From an uncultured Pelagibacteraceae bacterium (GTDB taxonomy: Bacteria > Pseudomonadota > Alphaproteobacteria > Pelagibacterales > Pelagibacteraceae): 64,000 nucleotides of DNA. Under the pieces are notes generated by a model. The model had not been told where the DNA came from. It searched no databases and was given only the letters and a program-made list of their open reading frames with translations. The stretch is from positions 51,141 to 115,140 of the forward strand of contig CACHTQ010000004.1 of assembly GCA_902582845.1 (NCBI GenBank). The letters run 5' to 3'. A program made the translations under genes and the position numbers. Shown here one piece after another: positions 42,076 through 50,394 of the stretch (within the stretch, counting starts at the first letter, position 1; every line of letters starts with the position of its first letter).

Positions 42076-42096
42076 TAGGTCAATAATTATGACCTA
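42076..42096. promoter_or_regulatory. Palindrome upstream of gltD, candidate operator
   Basis: TAGGTCA at 42076-42082 and TGACCTA at 42090-42096 form a perfect 7-base inverted repeat separated by ATAATTA. It lies 57 bases upstream of the gltD start in the gap shared with divergent uppP. Size and spacing suit a dimeric transcription factor. The regulator is not known from the sequence; it could control gltBD, uppP or both. Confidence 0.5.
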
Positions 42097-42202
42097 TTAT
42101 TTGCATTATTTATTATAGAATATGTGAAATTTATTTTTTGCATACCTATTATGATTAAATCGAATTGTTTAAAATGAATATTTTTTGAGTTACGACATCT
42201 GT

Positions 42203-42982
42203 ATGCTTCAAGATTTTATAGAAATACTAATTCTTTCTGCAATACAGGGGATTTCTGAATTTTTACCTATTAGTTCTTCGGCTCATCTAATCTTAGTATC
42301 AAGCTTTTATGATTTCAGCTCAAGCTCTTTATTCATTGATATTGGTCTGCACTTGGGTTCTTTATTTGCAATAATCTATTACTTTAAAAAAGATTTACTA
42401 AATTTAAGAAACAATCAAAAACTATTGGTTTTGATTTTAGTTGGATCAATACCTCTTATAATTTTTGGATATATAATATATTCGTTCGAAATAATTAATC
42501 TTTTAAGAAATATAGAAATTATTGCATGGACAACTCTATTTTTTGGTTTAGTCCTATTTTTATCAGATAAAAGAGATGCTGATCAAAATATATCAACCAA
42601 CTTAAATATAAAATCAATATTATTCATAGGTTTATTTCAAATTTTAGCACTCATACCTGGTGTGAGTAGAGCAGGGATAACTTTAACAGCAGCTCGATTT
42701 CTAAAATTTAATAGAGTTGACTCAAGTAAAATCGCCTTTTTATTATCTATACCCGCGTTAGCAGGGGCAAGTTTTTTAGGCCTTCAAGATGCTGTACAAC
42801 AGTCTACTAAATTTAATTATTTATTATTAATTGCAGTTACTCTTTCTTTTATTTTCTCATTTATTACAGTCAAATATTTTATAAGATATGTAAGGAATTT
42901 TTCTTTAACCGTATTCGTAATTTATAGAATTATCATTGCTTTAGTTTTATTATTGATAATTTATTTTCCTCATCAAGGGTAA
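42203..42982 (+). CDS. uppP: Undecaprenyl-diphosphatase
   Basis: UppP recycles undecaprenyl diphosphate, the lipid carrier for peptidoglycan and surface glycans. I start it at ATG 42203 (MLQDFIEILILSAIQGISEF); a TTG at 42185 in the same frame is less likely. The 259-residue polytopic protein has the catalytic GISEFLPISSSAHLIL and the second motif PGVSRAGITLTAARFLKF. Its 3' end overlaps the convergent DMT exporter by 33 bases. Confidence 0.95.
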   Translation: MLQDFIEILILSAIQGISEFLPISSSAHLILVSSFYDFSSSSLFIDIGLHLGSLFAIIYYFKKDLLNLRNNQKLLVLILVGSIPLIIFGYIIYSFEIINLLRNIEIIAWTTLFFGLVLFLSDKRDADQNISTNLNIKSILFIGLFQILALIPGVSRAGITLTAARFLKFNRVDSSKIAFLLSIPALAGASFLGLQDAVQQSTKFNYLLLIAVTLSFIFSFITVKYFIRYVRNFSLTVFVIYRIIIALVLLLIIYFPHQG

Positions 42983-43846
42983 TAATTGAGAAATTAAAAC
43001 ACCACACAATATGAACAAGCACCCTAATATATTATTAAAATCTAAAATTTGACTTAATAAAAACCATGCTGCGATAGTTGCAAATACACCTTCTAATGAA
43101 AAAATTATTGCTGCTGGTGCAGGTGTTATATTTTTTTGAGCGTAAATTTGTAAAACGAATGCAAAACCACCTGATAAAATTCCTGCATAGAGTATAGAGT
43201 CTATCTCGTTGAAAATATTTTCAATTACAAATTCCTCATAAATCAAACCAATAATAAAAGAAAACAAAGCCACTAATAAAGTTTGAATTGCACCTAATGT
43301 TAAAGGTAAGTTATATGTTTTAACAATCATTCCAGTAAATATTATGTGAGTGCTCCAGAATAATGCTCCAAGAATGACCAATGTGTCTCCAAGTCTAACT
43401 GTAGCATCATAAAAATTGGTTAAAAGATATCCGCCAATCAAACATAAAATAACTGAAGGCCATACACTCCAATGCAATGAGTCTCTCTTAAATATAAAAA
43501 TAATAATTGGCACCATCGGAACATAAAAAATCGTAAAGAAAGCAGCATTAGCTACGTCTGTGTAAAGCAGAGCTACTTGCTGCAATGCTGATCCTAAAAA
43601 TAATGATAATCCTATTAAAAAAGATAGAATAGCAAAATATCTAAAACCAGTTTTTAATTCTAATTTAAATTTTTTAGTCTCAAATAATAATGCTAAAGGT
43701 AGAATTGCCAAAAAACCCACAAAAAATCTTACTGCATTAAATGTAAACGGACCAATATCATCCATGCCAGTGTCTTGAGCAATAAATGTAGTTCCCCAAA
43801 TAAATGTACACAGCAAAGCACTTAACAATGAAACGCTTTTAGACAT
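42950..43846 (-). CDS. DMT-superfamily (EamA) transporter
   Basis: This 298-residue protein has about ten hydrophobic spans arranged as two EamA repeats, beginning LLSALLCTFIWGTTFIAQ. The ATG at 43846 is preferred over an in-frame TTG at 43858 that overlaps aceF. Members export amino acids or other small metabolites; the substrate cannot be told here. It follows aceF by 8 bases and may be co-transcribed with the pyruvate dehydrogenase genes. Confidence 0.88.
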   Translation of the reverse strand: MSKSVSLLSALLCTFIWGTTFIAQDTGMDDIGPFTFNAVRFFVGFLAILPLALLFETKKFKLELKTGFRYFAILSFLIGLSLFLGSALQQVALLYTDVANAAFFTIFYVPMVPIIIFIFKRDSLHWSVWPSVILCLIGGYLLTNFYDATVRLGDTLVILGALFWSTHIIFTGMIVKTYNLPLTLGAIQTLLVALFSFIIGLIYEEFVIENIFNEIDSILYAGILSGGFAFVLQIYAQKNITPAPAAIIFSLEGVFATIAAWFLLSQILDFNNILGCLFILCGVLISQLLPLMRKINYQ

Positions 43847-43854
43847 AATTTTTA

Positions 43855-45120
43855 TCAAACGGCTAACTTATAAGCAAAATTTTTACCAAGATTTTCTTTT
43901 AAATCATTATTAAATCGAGCTGCCTCCGCACCATCAATAATTCTATGATCATAAGATAGTGAAAGTGGCAACATAGTGCGCGTTACAAATTTTCCATCCA
44001 TGAATACTTGTTTTTTTTCTACTCTTCCTACTCCTAAAATAGCAACTTCAGGATAATTTATAATTGGGGTAAAAAAAGATCCCCCGATTCCCCCTAGGCT
44101 TGTTATCGTCATAGAACCTCCGAATAACTCTTTTTTATCAATTTTAAGATCTCTACATTGCTGACTGATTTTTTTTAATTCTGTGCTTATTAAAGAAATA
44201 TTTTTATTATCTGCATTTCTTAATTTAGGAACCATCAGACCATTTGGTGTATCCACTGCTATGCCAACATGATAATACTTTTTAACAGTCATTTTACCGT
44301 TTTCAATTTGATCGATTGAGGTATTAAAATTTGGAAATTTTTTTAATGATGTTGTTAATGCTTTTACGATGAAAGCTAATGGTGTAATTTTTTTTTTTTC
44401 ACCAGTATATACGTCCGTAAGAGAAGTTCTAAATTCCTCTAATTCGGTTATATCAGCTTCATCATGATTGGTTACGTGAGGAATTTTTGTCCAAGAGTTC
44501 ATTAAATATTTGGATGACAATTTTTTCACTCTAGGAATGTCTTTAATATCTACTTCTCCAAAATCTGAATGGGAATATTCTAGTTCAATTTTTTTTTCAA
44601 TTGTATTTTGATCTTTGAAACTTTTATCAGATTTAGTTGCAACAAATAACTTTACATCACTCTCGGTAACTCTACCTTGTCTTTCACTACCTGGGACTTT
44701 GTTGATATTAACTCCAAGTTCTCTCGCAAATTTTCTTACTTTTGGTGAAGCAGAAGCTTTTGTGGAAAAATCTTTAGCTATTATATTTTCAGACTCATTG
44801 GTTTTTTTTAAATCATTTTTTTTTATTTCTTTTGGTAATTGACTTTTTGGTAATTCTTGAGCACTTGTTTCTTTTATTTCTTTCTCACTTTCAATTTCAA
44901 TAATTTTATCACCTTCCGATACCTTGTCTCCAATTTTAACATTCAAAGAAATTATGGTTCCGTCATCAGAAGATGGTATTTCCACACTTGATTTATCACT
45001 TTCTATAGTTATCAGTGGATCATTCTTTTTTATTTTTTGACCTTTTTTAATTAAAACTTCGATGACTTCCACATCTTTGAATTCACCAATATTTGGAACT
45101 TTTATATCTTTCTTGGACAT
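43855..45120 (-). CDS. aceF: Pyruvate dehydrogenase E2, dihydrolipoamide acetyltransferase
   Basis: This 421-residue E2 has one N-terminal lipoyl domain with the lipoylated lysine at residue 43 in IESDKSSVEIPS, a linker, a peripheral subunit-binding domain (ASPKVRKFARELGVNINKVP, about 130-165), and a catalytic acetyltransferase domain ending with SYDHRIIDGAEAARF. Its start overlaps the aceE stop (TAATG). The E3 lipoamide dehydrogenase is not in the window. Its lipoyl domain closely resembles the one fused to AceE upstream. Confidence 0.94.
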   Translation of the reverse strand: MSKKDIKVPNIGEFKDVEVIEVLIKKGQKIKKNDPLITIESDKSSVEIPSSDDGTIISLNVKIGDKVSEGDKIIEIESEKEIKETSAQELPKSQLPKEIKKNDLKKTNESENIIAKDFSTKASASPKVRKFARELGVNINKVPGSERQGRVTESDVKLFVATKSDKSFKDQNTIEKKIELEYSHSDFGEVDIKDIPRVKKLSSKYLMNSWTKIPHVTNHDEADITELEEFRTSLTDVYTGEKKKITPLAFIVKALTTSLKKFPNFNTSIDQIENGKMTVKKYYHVGIAVDTPNGLMVPKLRNADNKNISLISTELKKISQQCRDLKIDKKELFGGSMTITSLGGIGGSFFTPIINYPEVAILGVGRVEKKQVFMDGKFVTRTMLPLSLSYDHRIIDGAEAARFNNDLKENLGKNFAYKLAV

Positions 45121-48100
45121 TATAATTTTGTTGGCATTGGTTTTTCTTTATCAATTTTATATTTTTTTATTGCCTCTTGAGCATATTTAGATGTAATTAA
45201 TTGTTCTTTAGCTAAAACACTTAGTCCATAAGTAACAACATGTTCTTTATCAACTTCAAAAAACTTTCTTAAATTTTTTCTCGTGTCGCTACGACCAAAT
45301 CCATCTGTTCCTAACGAATAAAAGCTCTTGTTAATATAAGGTCTAATTTGGTCTGAATTCATCCTCATATAATCTGATGCAGCCAAAATTGGACCTTCAG
45401 TTTTGCCTAAACAGCTTTCAACATATGATTTTTTTGGTTCTTTTTCAGGATTTAATAAATTATACCTTTCAACCTCTAAGCCATCTCTTCTTAATTCATT
45501 AAAACTAGTTACACTCCAAACTTCACTATCAATTTGATATTCCTTTTGTAGAATCTCAGCACCAGCTATCATTTCTCTTAAAATTGTGCCTGATCCTAGA
45601 AATTGAATTTTGGTTTTTTTATATTTGTTAAATTCTTTAATTTTATACATTCCTTTTAAAATGCCTTCTTCACATGATTTTTCAGTTGGCATAGCAGGAT
45701 GAGGATAATTTTCGTTCATTGTCGTAATGTAATAAAAAATATTTTCTTTCTTCTCATGCATTCTTTTCAATCCTTCTCTAAAAATTGTTGCTAGTTCATA
45801 ATGAAATGTTGGATCATAAGACTTACAGTTTGGAATAGTTGATGCCATTAAATGACTATGTCCGTCTTGGTGCTGTAAACCTTCTCCCGCTAATGTTGTT
45901 CTACCAGCAGTAGCACCAATTAAAAACCCTCTTGATTGGCTGTCTGCTCCTGCCCAAGCAAAATCACCTATTCTTTGAAAACCAAACATTGAGTAAAAAA
46001 GATAGATAGGGATCATTTCAATATCATGATTTGTGTATGAAGTGCCTGCAGCAATCCATGAAGACATTGCACCTGCTTCATTAATTCCTTCCTCCAAAAC
46101 TTGTCCGCTTTTTTCTTCTCTATATGAACTTAATTGTGCTGAGTCCTCAGGTTCATATTTTTGTCCCTCGTGAGCATAAATACCAATTTTTTGAAAAAAA
46201 CCCTCCATACCAAATGTTCTCGCCTCATCAGGAATGATTGGTACTAATCTTGAGGCAACATTTTTATCTCTAAGTAGATTAGTAAGCATTCTTACTAATG
46301 CCATCGTAGTCGACATTTCTTTTTTACCTGTTGACTCTTTCATATTGTCAAAAATATTTTTTGGAGGAGCTTTAATGGGTTTTGCATAAGTAGTTCTCTC
46401 TGGGATAAATCCTCCTAATTGAAGTCTTCTTTCTTTGATATATTTTATTTCAGGTGAATTTTGGTCTGGCTTATAATACTCAATATTTTGTACCTGTTTA
46501 TCAGTTAAGGGAACATCAAACCTGTCTCTGTAATACATCAAATCGTCTATATCTAATTTTTTAGTTTGATGTGTAGTATTTACACTCTCACCACTTTTGC
46601 CCATCCCATATCCCTTTATGGTCTTGGCAATCACAACTGTTGGGCTTCCAATATTCTTTGAGGCTTTATCATAAGCTGCAAAAACTTTGTGAGGATCATG
46701 TCCGCCTCTATTCAATCTCCATATATCTTTGTCTGAAAGGCTTGAGATTAACTCTTTAGTTTCAGGATATTTGCCAAAAAACTTTTCTCGCACATAAGCC
46801 CCATCTCTTGCTTTCATTGCTTGATATTCTCCATCGACAGTTTCATTCATAACTTTAATTAAATGGCCAGTTTTATCGTTAGCCAATAACGGATCCCAAT
46901 AAGAACCCCAAATTACTTTGATAACATTCCATCCAGCTCCTCTAAAAATCCCCTCTAGTTCTTGTATGATTTTTCCATTACCCCTCACAGGTCCGTCCAA
47001 TCTTTGAAGGTTACAATTGATCACAAATATTAGGTTATCTAATTTTTCTCTAGCTGCTAAACCAATTGCTCCTAAAGACTCCGGTTCATCCATTTCCCCA
47101 TCTCCTAAGAAAGCCCACACTTTTCGTCCCTCATCTTTAATAAGACCCCTGTTAATTAAATATTTCATATATCTTGCTTGATAAATAGCCAACATTGGTC
47201 CTAAACCCATTGAAACTGTAGGAAATTGCCAAAAGTTTGGCATCAGCCAAGGATGTGGGTAAGATGATAAACCTCCTGGATCAACTTCTTGTCTAAAACT
47301 ATCTAATTGTTTTTCATTAAGTCTTCCCTCAAGAAATGCTCTTGCGTACATACCTGGAGCGCTATGTCCTTGAAAATAAATTAAGTCTCCTCCAAATTTA
47401 TTGTTTTTTGCTCTCCAAAAATGATTCATTCCTACATCATAAAGCGTAGCCGCAGATGCAAATGTTCCAATATGTCCTCCAAGTTCAGGAAATTTTTTAT
47501 TTGCGCGAACTACCATTGCTGCGGAATTCCATCTTATCAATGACCGAATTCTTCTCTCAATATTTTGATCACCATTTGATTTTTTCTCTTCATTTACTGG
47601 AATTGTATTTATATAAGGTGTGTTTTGTGTGTAGGGAATATTTGCACCTTCCATATAAGCTTTATTAATTAATTCCTTTATTAAATAATGAGCTCTTTGA
47701 TTTCCATCTTTTTCAATTACAGCGGTGAGTGATTCTAACCATTCATTAGTTTCTAATGGATCAATATCGCTTTCATTAACTACTTGAATTATTTCTGGTT
47801 TTTTTCTCTCAATATTATTTGTATGAATAATTTGCTCTTGTTTTTTTTCTAATGATTTTTCTGCTTCTTTAATTAAATTTTCAGTGTCTTTTGGAATAGT
47901 TTTTTTTGTAGATTGTTCTTCATTTGACCCTAAAATATTAAGAATTAAATCACCTTTTGAAACTTTATCACCTACTTTAACTTTTATTGTCTCAATTATG
48001 CCTGATAACGTTGAAGGTATTTCAACACTCGATTTATCACTTTCAATAGTGACTACTGGATCATTTTTGGCAATTTTTTGGCCTTCTTTGACAAGCAATT

Positions 48101-48158
48101 CAATGACCTCTACATTTTCAAAGTCACCTATATCTGGAACTAATAGTTTTTCGCTCAT
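45120..48158 (-). CDS. aceE: Pyruvate dehydrogenase E1 (homodimeric type) with N-terminal lipoyl domain
   Basis: This 1012-residue protein is AceE with an extra N-terminal module. Residues 1-75 form a lipoyl domain (LLVPDIGDFENVEVIELLVK, lysine 42 in IESDKSSVEIPS), followed by a charged linker to about 130. The E1 domain follows, with YFQGHSAPGMYARAFLEGRL, the thiamine diphosphate motif GDGEMDEPESLGAIG ending at NCNLQRLDGP, and VLEEGINEAGAMSSWIAAG. Ordinary AceE is about 890 residues without a lipoyl domain. The frame is continuous with no sign of a missed stop. It decarboxylates pyruvate and acetylates a lipoyl group. Confidence 0.93.
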   Translation of the reverse strand: MSEKLLVPDIGDFENVEVIELLVKEGQKIAKNDPVVTIESDKSSVEIPSTLSGIIETIKVKVGDKVSKGDLILNILGSNEEQSTKKTIPKDTENLIKEAEKSLEKKQEQIIHTNNIERKKPEIIQVVNESDIDPLETNEWLESLTAVIEKDGNQRAHYLIKELINKAYMEGANIPYTQNTPYINTIPVNEEKKSNGDQNIERRIRSLIRWNSAAMVVRANKKFPELGGHIGTFASAATLYDVGMNHFWRAKNNKFGGDLIYFQGHSAPGMYARAFLEGRLNEKQLDSFRQEVDPGGLSSYPHPWLMPNFWQFPTVSMGLGPMLAIYQARYMKYLINRGLIKDEGRKVWAFLGDGEMDEPESLGAIGLAAREKLDNLIFVINCNLQRLDGPVRGNGKIIQELEGIFRGAGWNVIKVIWGSYWDPLLANDKTGHLIKVMNETVDGEYQAMKARDGAYVREKFFGKYPETKELISSLSDKDIWRLNRGGHDPHKVFAAYDKASKNIGSPTVVIAKTIKGYGMGKSGESVNTTHQTKKLDIDDLMYYRDRFDVPLTDKQVQNIEYYKPDQNSPEIKYIKERRLQLGGFIPERTTYAKPIKAPPKNIFDNMKESTGKKEMSTTMALVRMLTNLLRDKNVASRLVPIIPDEARTFGMEGFFQKIGIYAHEGQKYEPEDSAQLSSYREEKSGQVLEEGINEAGAMSSWIAAGTSYTNHDIEMIPIYLFYSMFGFQRIGDFAWAGADSQSRGFLIGATAGRTTLAGEGLQHQDGHSHLMASTIPNCKSYDPTFHYELATIFREGLKRMHEKKENIFYYITTMNENYPHPAMPTEKSCEEGILKGMYKIKEFNKYKKTKIQFLGSGTILREMIAGAEILQKEYQIDSEVWSVTSFNELRRDGLEVERYNLLNPEKEPKKSYVESCLGKTEGPILAASDYMRMNSDQIRPYINKSFYSLGTDGFGRSDTRKNLRKFFEVDKEHVVTYGLSVLAKEQLITSKYAQEAIKKYKIDKEKPMPTKL

Positions 48159-48257
48159 TTAATATTTAGATCTTATACACTATATAATTTTACTTAATTG
48201 CTAATTTTAACACATTCTGCTCAATTTTTTGACACTCTTCTGAAGTATCCTTTAAAA

Positions 48258-48368
48258 ATGATTAAAAAGTTATTAAATACACTCCTGCAACCAAAAGAAA
48301 GCACTTACATTGATGCTAAAATTTGGATACAAAAAATTCTACTTGAAGAGAAATTTAAAAAAAATTAA
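48258..48368 (+). CDS. Possible 36-residue peptide
   Basis: An ATG at 48258 opens 36 codons (starting MIKKLLNTLLQPKESTYIDA, ending KILLEEKFKKN) that fit the gap between aceE and the thiolase. The composition looks like a short amphipathic protein and includes a Trp. There is no ribosome binding site, and the TTGACA at 48229 is too close to serve its start, so support is weak. Confidence 0.28.
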   Translation: MIKKLLNTLLQPKESTYIDAKIWIQKILLEEKFKKN

Positions 48369-48371
48369 TTC

Positions 48372-49547
48372 TTAAATTCTCTCAACACATATAGCTATGC
48401 CCATCCCTCCACCTATGCATAGTGTAGCGCAACCTTTATTCTTTTTCTGTTTTATCATTTCGTGAATGAGAGTGACTAATATTCTGGCACCTGATGCTCC
48501 TATAGGATGACCTAAAGCTATAGCTCCTCCATTAACATTAACTTTATTCTCGTCAATATTTAACTCACGTATTACCGCAATGCTTTGAGCGGCAAAAGCT
48601 TCATTAATTTCAAAAAGATCAATATCATTTAAATTCCATTTTGCTTTTTTAACTGCTTCACGCACAGCCTCAATTGGTCCAAGACCCATAAGAGTTGGGT
48701 CAACTCCAACTGAAGCCCATGAGATTATTTTTACTAAAGGTTGAATTGATCTTTTTTTTGCCTCTTCAAAGGTTGTTAATAATAAAGCAGCAGCACCATC
48801 ATTAATACCTGATGAGTTTCCAGGTGTAACGGTCCCATCTTTTAAAAATACTGCTTTTAGCCTGCCTAAATCTGATTTAGTAAGATCTTTTCTTGGATGT
48901 TCATCTTTCTCAAGATTAATACCAGATTGATTTATTTTAATTAGTTCTTCCTTAAATCTATTAGTATTAATTGCAGTTTCTGTTTTTTTTTGAGAATTTA
49001 ATGCAAAGTCATCTTGTTCAACTCGTGAAATATTAAATTTCTTTGCAACATTTTCAGCTGTTACACCCATATGATAATTATTAAATGCATCTATTAATCC
49101 GTCATTTATCATTGTATCTATCAAATGTTCTTCTAAAATTTTTTTACTATCCCGGTAAAAAATTGAATGTGGGGCTAATGACATGTTTTCTTGTCCACCA
49201 GAAATTACATTTTTTACCTCTCCTAATTTAATCGATTGATAACCTGAGATTACAGCTCTAAGTCCAGAGCCACAAACTTGATTTACTATGTGGGCTGGTT
49301 TAGAAATATTTATACCTGCATTTATCGCAGCCTGTCTTGCAGGATTTTGGCCTCCGCCAGCTGTGAGTACTTGGCCCATAATTACTTCATCAATATCATT
49401 TTTACCTAATTTACTTTTTCTTAAAATTTCCCTAATAACTATTGATCCCAACTTATCAGCACTTAATTCTTTAAGAGAACCTTTATAAGCTCCAATTGGA
49501 GTTCTAATAGCCTCTACAATTACAACTTCATTTATTGAATTATTCAT
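48372..49547 (-). CDS. Acetyl-CoA acetyltransferase (thiolase)
   Basis: This 391-residue thiolase begins VVIVEAIRTPIGAYKGSLKE and has the acyl-accepting cysteine in NQVCGSGLRAVISG (about residue 90), DLFEINEAFAAQ, the histidine in NGGAIALGHPIGASGARI and the second cysteine in CIGGGMGIA. The length suits the biosynthetic AtoB/PhaA type that condenses two acetyl-CoA, but degradative use is possible. No phaB or phaC gene lies nearby. Confidence 0.93.
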   Translation of the reverse strand: MNNSINEVVIVEAIRTPIGAYKGSLKELSADKLGSIVIREILRKSKLGKNDIDEVIMGQVLTAGGGQNPARQAAINAGINISKPAHIVNQVCGSGLRAVISGYQSIKLGEVKNVISGGQENMSLAPHSIFYRDSKKILEEHLIDTMINDGLIDAFNNYHMGVTAENVAKKFNISRVEQDDFALNSQKKTETAINTNRFKEELIKINQSGINLEKDEHPRKDLTKSDLGRLKAVFLKDGTVTPGNSSGINDGAAALLLTTFEEAKKRSIQPLVKIISWASVGVDPTLMGLGPIEAVREAVKKAKWNLNDIDLFEINEAFAAQSIAVIRELNIDENKVNVNGGAIALGHPIGASGARILVTLIHEMIKQKKNKGCATLCIGGGMGIAICVERI

Positions 49548-49619
49548 AATAATTTAAATTTGTCTTAGCATTAAAATACACTAAAAAATGATATAGAATA
49601 ATAAATAAAATTTAAAAAT

Positions 49620-49696
49620 GCGCCTGTAGCTCAACTGGATAGAGCGCTTGGCTACGGACCAGGAGGTTCTGGGTTCGACTCCTAGCAGGCGCACCA
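49620..49696 (+). tRNA. tRNA-Arg(ACG)
   Basis: A complete 77-base cloverleaf: acceptor GCGCCTG with CAGGCGC, D arm GCTCAACTGGATAGAGC, anticodon loop CTACGGA giving ACG, T loop TTCGACT and encoded CCA at 49694-49696. The A34 is expected to be edited to inosine by TadA to read CGU, CGC and CGA. Confidence 0.96.
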
Positions 49697-49711
49697 ATTA
49701 TAAGATAATTT

Positions 49712-49810
49712 ATGATGAAATGGTTGATTAAATCCTCTCTTCAAATGTCTGTTATTTATTTTTTTATAATTATTCTTATAGTTTTACTTATTTTAACTTT
49801 TATACTTTAA
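49712..49810 (+). CDS. Possible 32-residue membrane peptide
   Basis: ATG at 49712 opens 32 codons that begin MMKWLIKSSLQMSVIYFF and continue as an almost uninterrupted run of Ile, Leu, Phe and Val, a single membrane span with a basic N-terminus. It lies between tRNA-Arg and the thioesterase gene, which starts 6 bases after its stop. The clean topology is suggestive, but there is no obvious ribosome binding site, and AT-rich DNA easily encodes such residues. Confidence 0.35.
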   Translation: MMKWLIKSSLQMSVIYFFIIILIVLLILTFIL

Positions 49811-49816
49811 CAAATT

Positions 49817-50221
49817 ATGCCTAATTCATTTGAACAAATAAGTTTAAAGCACGGTTTTATGAAACATAATGGTGGTGTTATGTTTAGAAATATCTCTGAA
49901 AATGAATATGAATTCAAATCGATTATTAATGAAAACCATTTGAATGCGGCAGGGATAACTCATGGGGGATACTTGGCTGCTTTGATAGATGCGGGAGCAG
50001 GTACAGCAGCACACCGTAGTGCTCAAAATGCACCATGTGTAACAATTTCATTAGATCTTAAATATATAGGCGCTTCAAAAATTGGTGATGAGATTATCGG
50101 GCATGTAAAAATTCTAAAAAAGACAAAAACTTTAGTATTTTTATTTTGTGAACTGAAATGTAATGATAAAATTATTACTTCTGCATCTGGAGTTTGGAAA
50201 ATCCTTAAAATAAAATCTTAA
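49817..50221 (+). CDS. PaaI-type hotdog-fold thioesterase
   Basis: This 134-residue protein has the hotdog thioesterase signature LNAAGITHGGYLAALIDAGAGTAAH (conserved Asn/His-Gly-Gly and catalytic Asp, about residues 42-66), followed by TISLDLKYIGASKIGDEI and a terminal ASGVWKIL. PaaI-like enzymes hydrolyse acyl- or aryl-CoA thioesters; the substrate here is unknown. Length is normal. Confidence 0.88.
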   Translation: MPNSFEQISLKHGFMKHNGGVMFRNISENEYEFKSIINENHLNAAGITHGGYLAALIDAGAGTAAHRSAQNAPCVTISLDLKYIGASKIGDEIIGHVKILKKTKTLVFLFCELKCNDKIITSASGVWKILKIKS

Positions 50222-50394
50222 AACTTTTTGGTTGATAGTAATTTGAACTAAAAATCATATTATGTTAAATTTAACTTTTTAAGAATTGAAATGAGAACTT
50301 TTTGTGGAACGATTCGGTCATGTTTTAGTCTATTTTTGTTCTTTGCTAGTAACTATATCTTGTAGGTCAAATATTAAACATACTAATAATAGAA

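Noticed and set aside
50264-50275. Palindrome GTTAAATTTAAC followed by T's, considered as a terminator after the thioesterase gene
   Set aside because: It has no loop and consists of A/T apart from the end bases, so it cannot form a stable terminator hairpin; likely chance in AT-rich DNA.
50291-50365. 24-codon frame starting MRTFCGTIRS in the gap before the helicase
   Set aside because: No ribosome binding site, no coupling to neighbours and no recognisable feature; the 50222-50394 gap shows nothing else I can support.
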